Source of the DNA: Propionivibrio sp.
GTDB taxonomy: Bacteria; Pseudomonadota; Gammaproteobacteria; Burkholderiales; Rhodocyclaceae
Reading direction: 5' to 3'
Assembly (NCBI GenBank): GCA_017990155.1
Contig: JAGNOM010000196.1
Span: 1-5,811, forward strand
DNA: 5,811 bases
Numbering within the stretch: the stretch's first letter is position 1; every line of letters starts with the position of its first letter. The translations under genes were made by a program, and so were the position numbers. Positions 5,571-5,811 of the stretch are shown in pieces. The notes beneath the pieces were generated by a model. The model worked only from the letters and a program-made list of their open reading frames with translations, searched no databases and was not told the origin of the DNA.

Positions 5571-5811
5571 GTGTTGCTCGGAATCAAGCCCTGTATCAGT
5601 CCAAAATTGCTCTACACCCTGGCCCGAATGGGCCACGGCGACGAAATCGTGATCGTTGACGCCTTCTATCCCAGCCACAGCAGAAACGCTAACGTCATTC
5701 GTTGCGACGGCACCGATGCTGCCGATCTGCTCGACGGCATCATGTCCCTGATGAATCCGGACAGCTATGTCGAAGCACCCATCGTCATGATGGAACCGGC
5801 GAACGGCGATC
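5571..5811 (+). CDS. fucU: L-fucose mutarotase FucU (RbsD/FucU family), 3' truncated by the window
   Basis: 80 complete codons are visible of an expected 140-150. FucU interconverts the alpha and beta anomers of L-fucose in the cytoplasm, feeding the anomer used by the first catabolic enzyme. The reading frame runs VLLGIKPCISPKLLYTLARM then GHGDEIVIVDAFYPSHS, VIRCDG and DSYVEAPIVMMEPANGD. These align throughout with E. coli FucU (ISPELLKVLAEMGHGDEI, SDAHFPAHS, VIRADG, VMM). H22 and D30 occupy the positions of FucU active-site residues; the C-terminal Arg, Tyr and Asn lie beyond the window. The GHGDE and YPSHS motifs favour FucU over the ribose pyranase RbsD. It follows the permease by 97 bases with no evident promoter and so probably belongs to the same operon. 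That points to L-fucose, or a related galacto-configured sugar, as the imported substrate. Confidence 0.93.
   Translation, partial: MLLGIKPCISPKLLYTLARMGHGDEIVIVDAFYPSHSRNANVIRCDGTDAADLLDGIMSLMNPDSYVEAPIVMMEPANGD

Overview
The window is a chromosomal segment, apparently proteobacterial. Moderately high G+C, Shine-Dalgarno sites in front of every gene and E. coli-like gene families suggest a betaproteobacterium, but the sequence alone does not settle this. It holds one sugar-uptake locus flanked by the tail of an unrelated signalling gene.

Layout. Positions 1-141 are the last 46 codons of a GGDEF (diguanylate cyclase) protein. Positions 142-379 are non-coding and carry an imperfect direct repeat. 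A LacI/PurR-type repressor gene lies at 380-1378 on the minus strand. Positions 1379-1677 are a divergent regulatory region with a striking 28-bp perfect palindrome (1515-1542), readable as two overlapping PurR-like operators, and a good sigma70-type promoter facing right. On the plus strand follow a periplasmic sugar-binding protein (1678-2769), a double-NBD sugar ABC ATPase (2939-4450), a sugar ABC permease (4463-5473) and the first 80 codons of a FucU-type L-fucose mutarotase (5571 to the window end). The three transporter proteins resemble E. coli MglB, MglA and MglC. Strong RNA stem-loops lie between binding protein and ATPase and between permease and fucU.

How it works together (inference). 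The repressor probably sits on the tandem operator and blocks the promoter until a sugar or sugar derivative releases it. The binding protein captures the sugar, the ATPase/permease pair imports it, and FucU interconverts its anomers for the first catabolic enzyme, presumably encoded past the right edge. FucU points to L-fucose or another galacto-configured sugar. In the binding protein most Mgl-type sugar contacts are kept but two are changed, which fits a substrate other than D-galactose/D-glucose.

I see no CRISPR array, tRNA, rRNA, intact insertion sequence or obviously new defence or mobile system. The points most worth following are the double operator, the altered binding pocket with a displaced acidic DxDxDG loop, the transporter-FucU pairing, and the intergenic hairpins.
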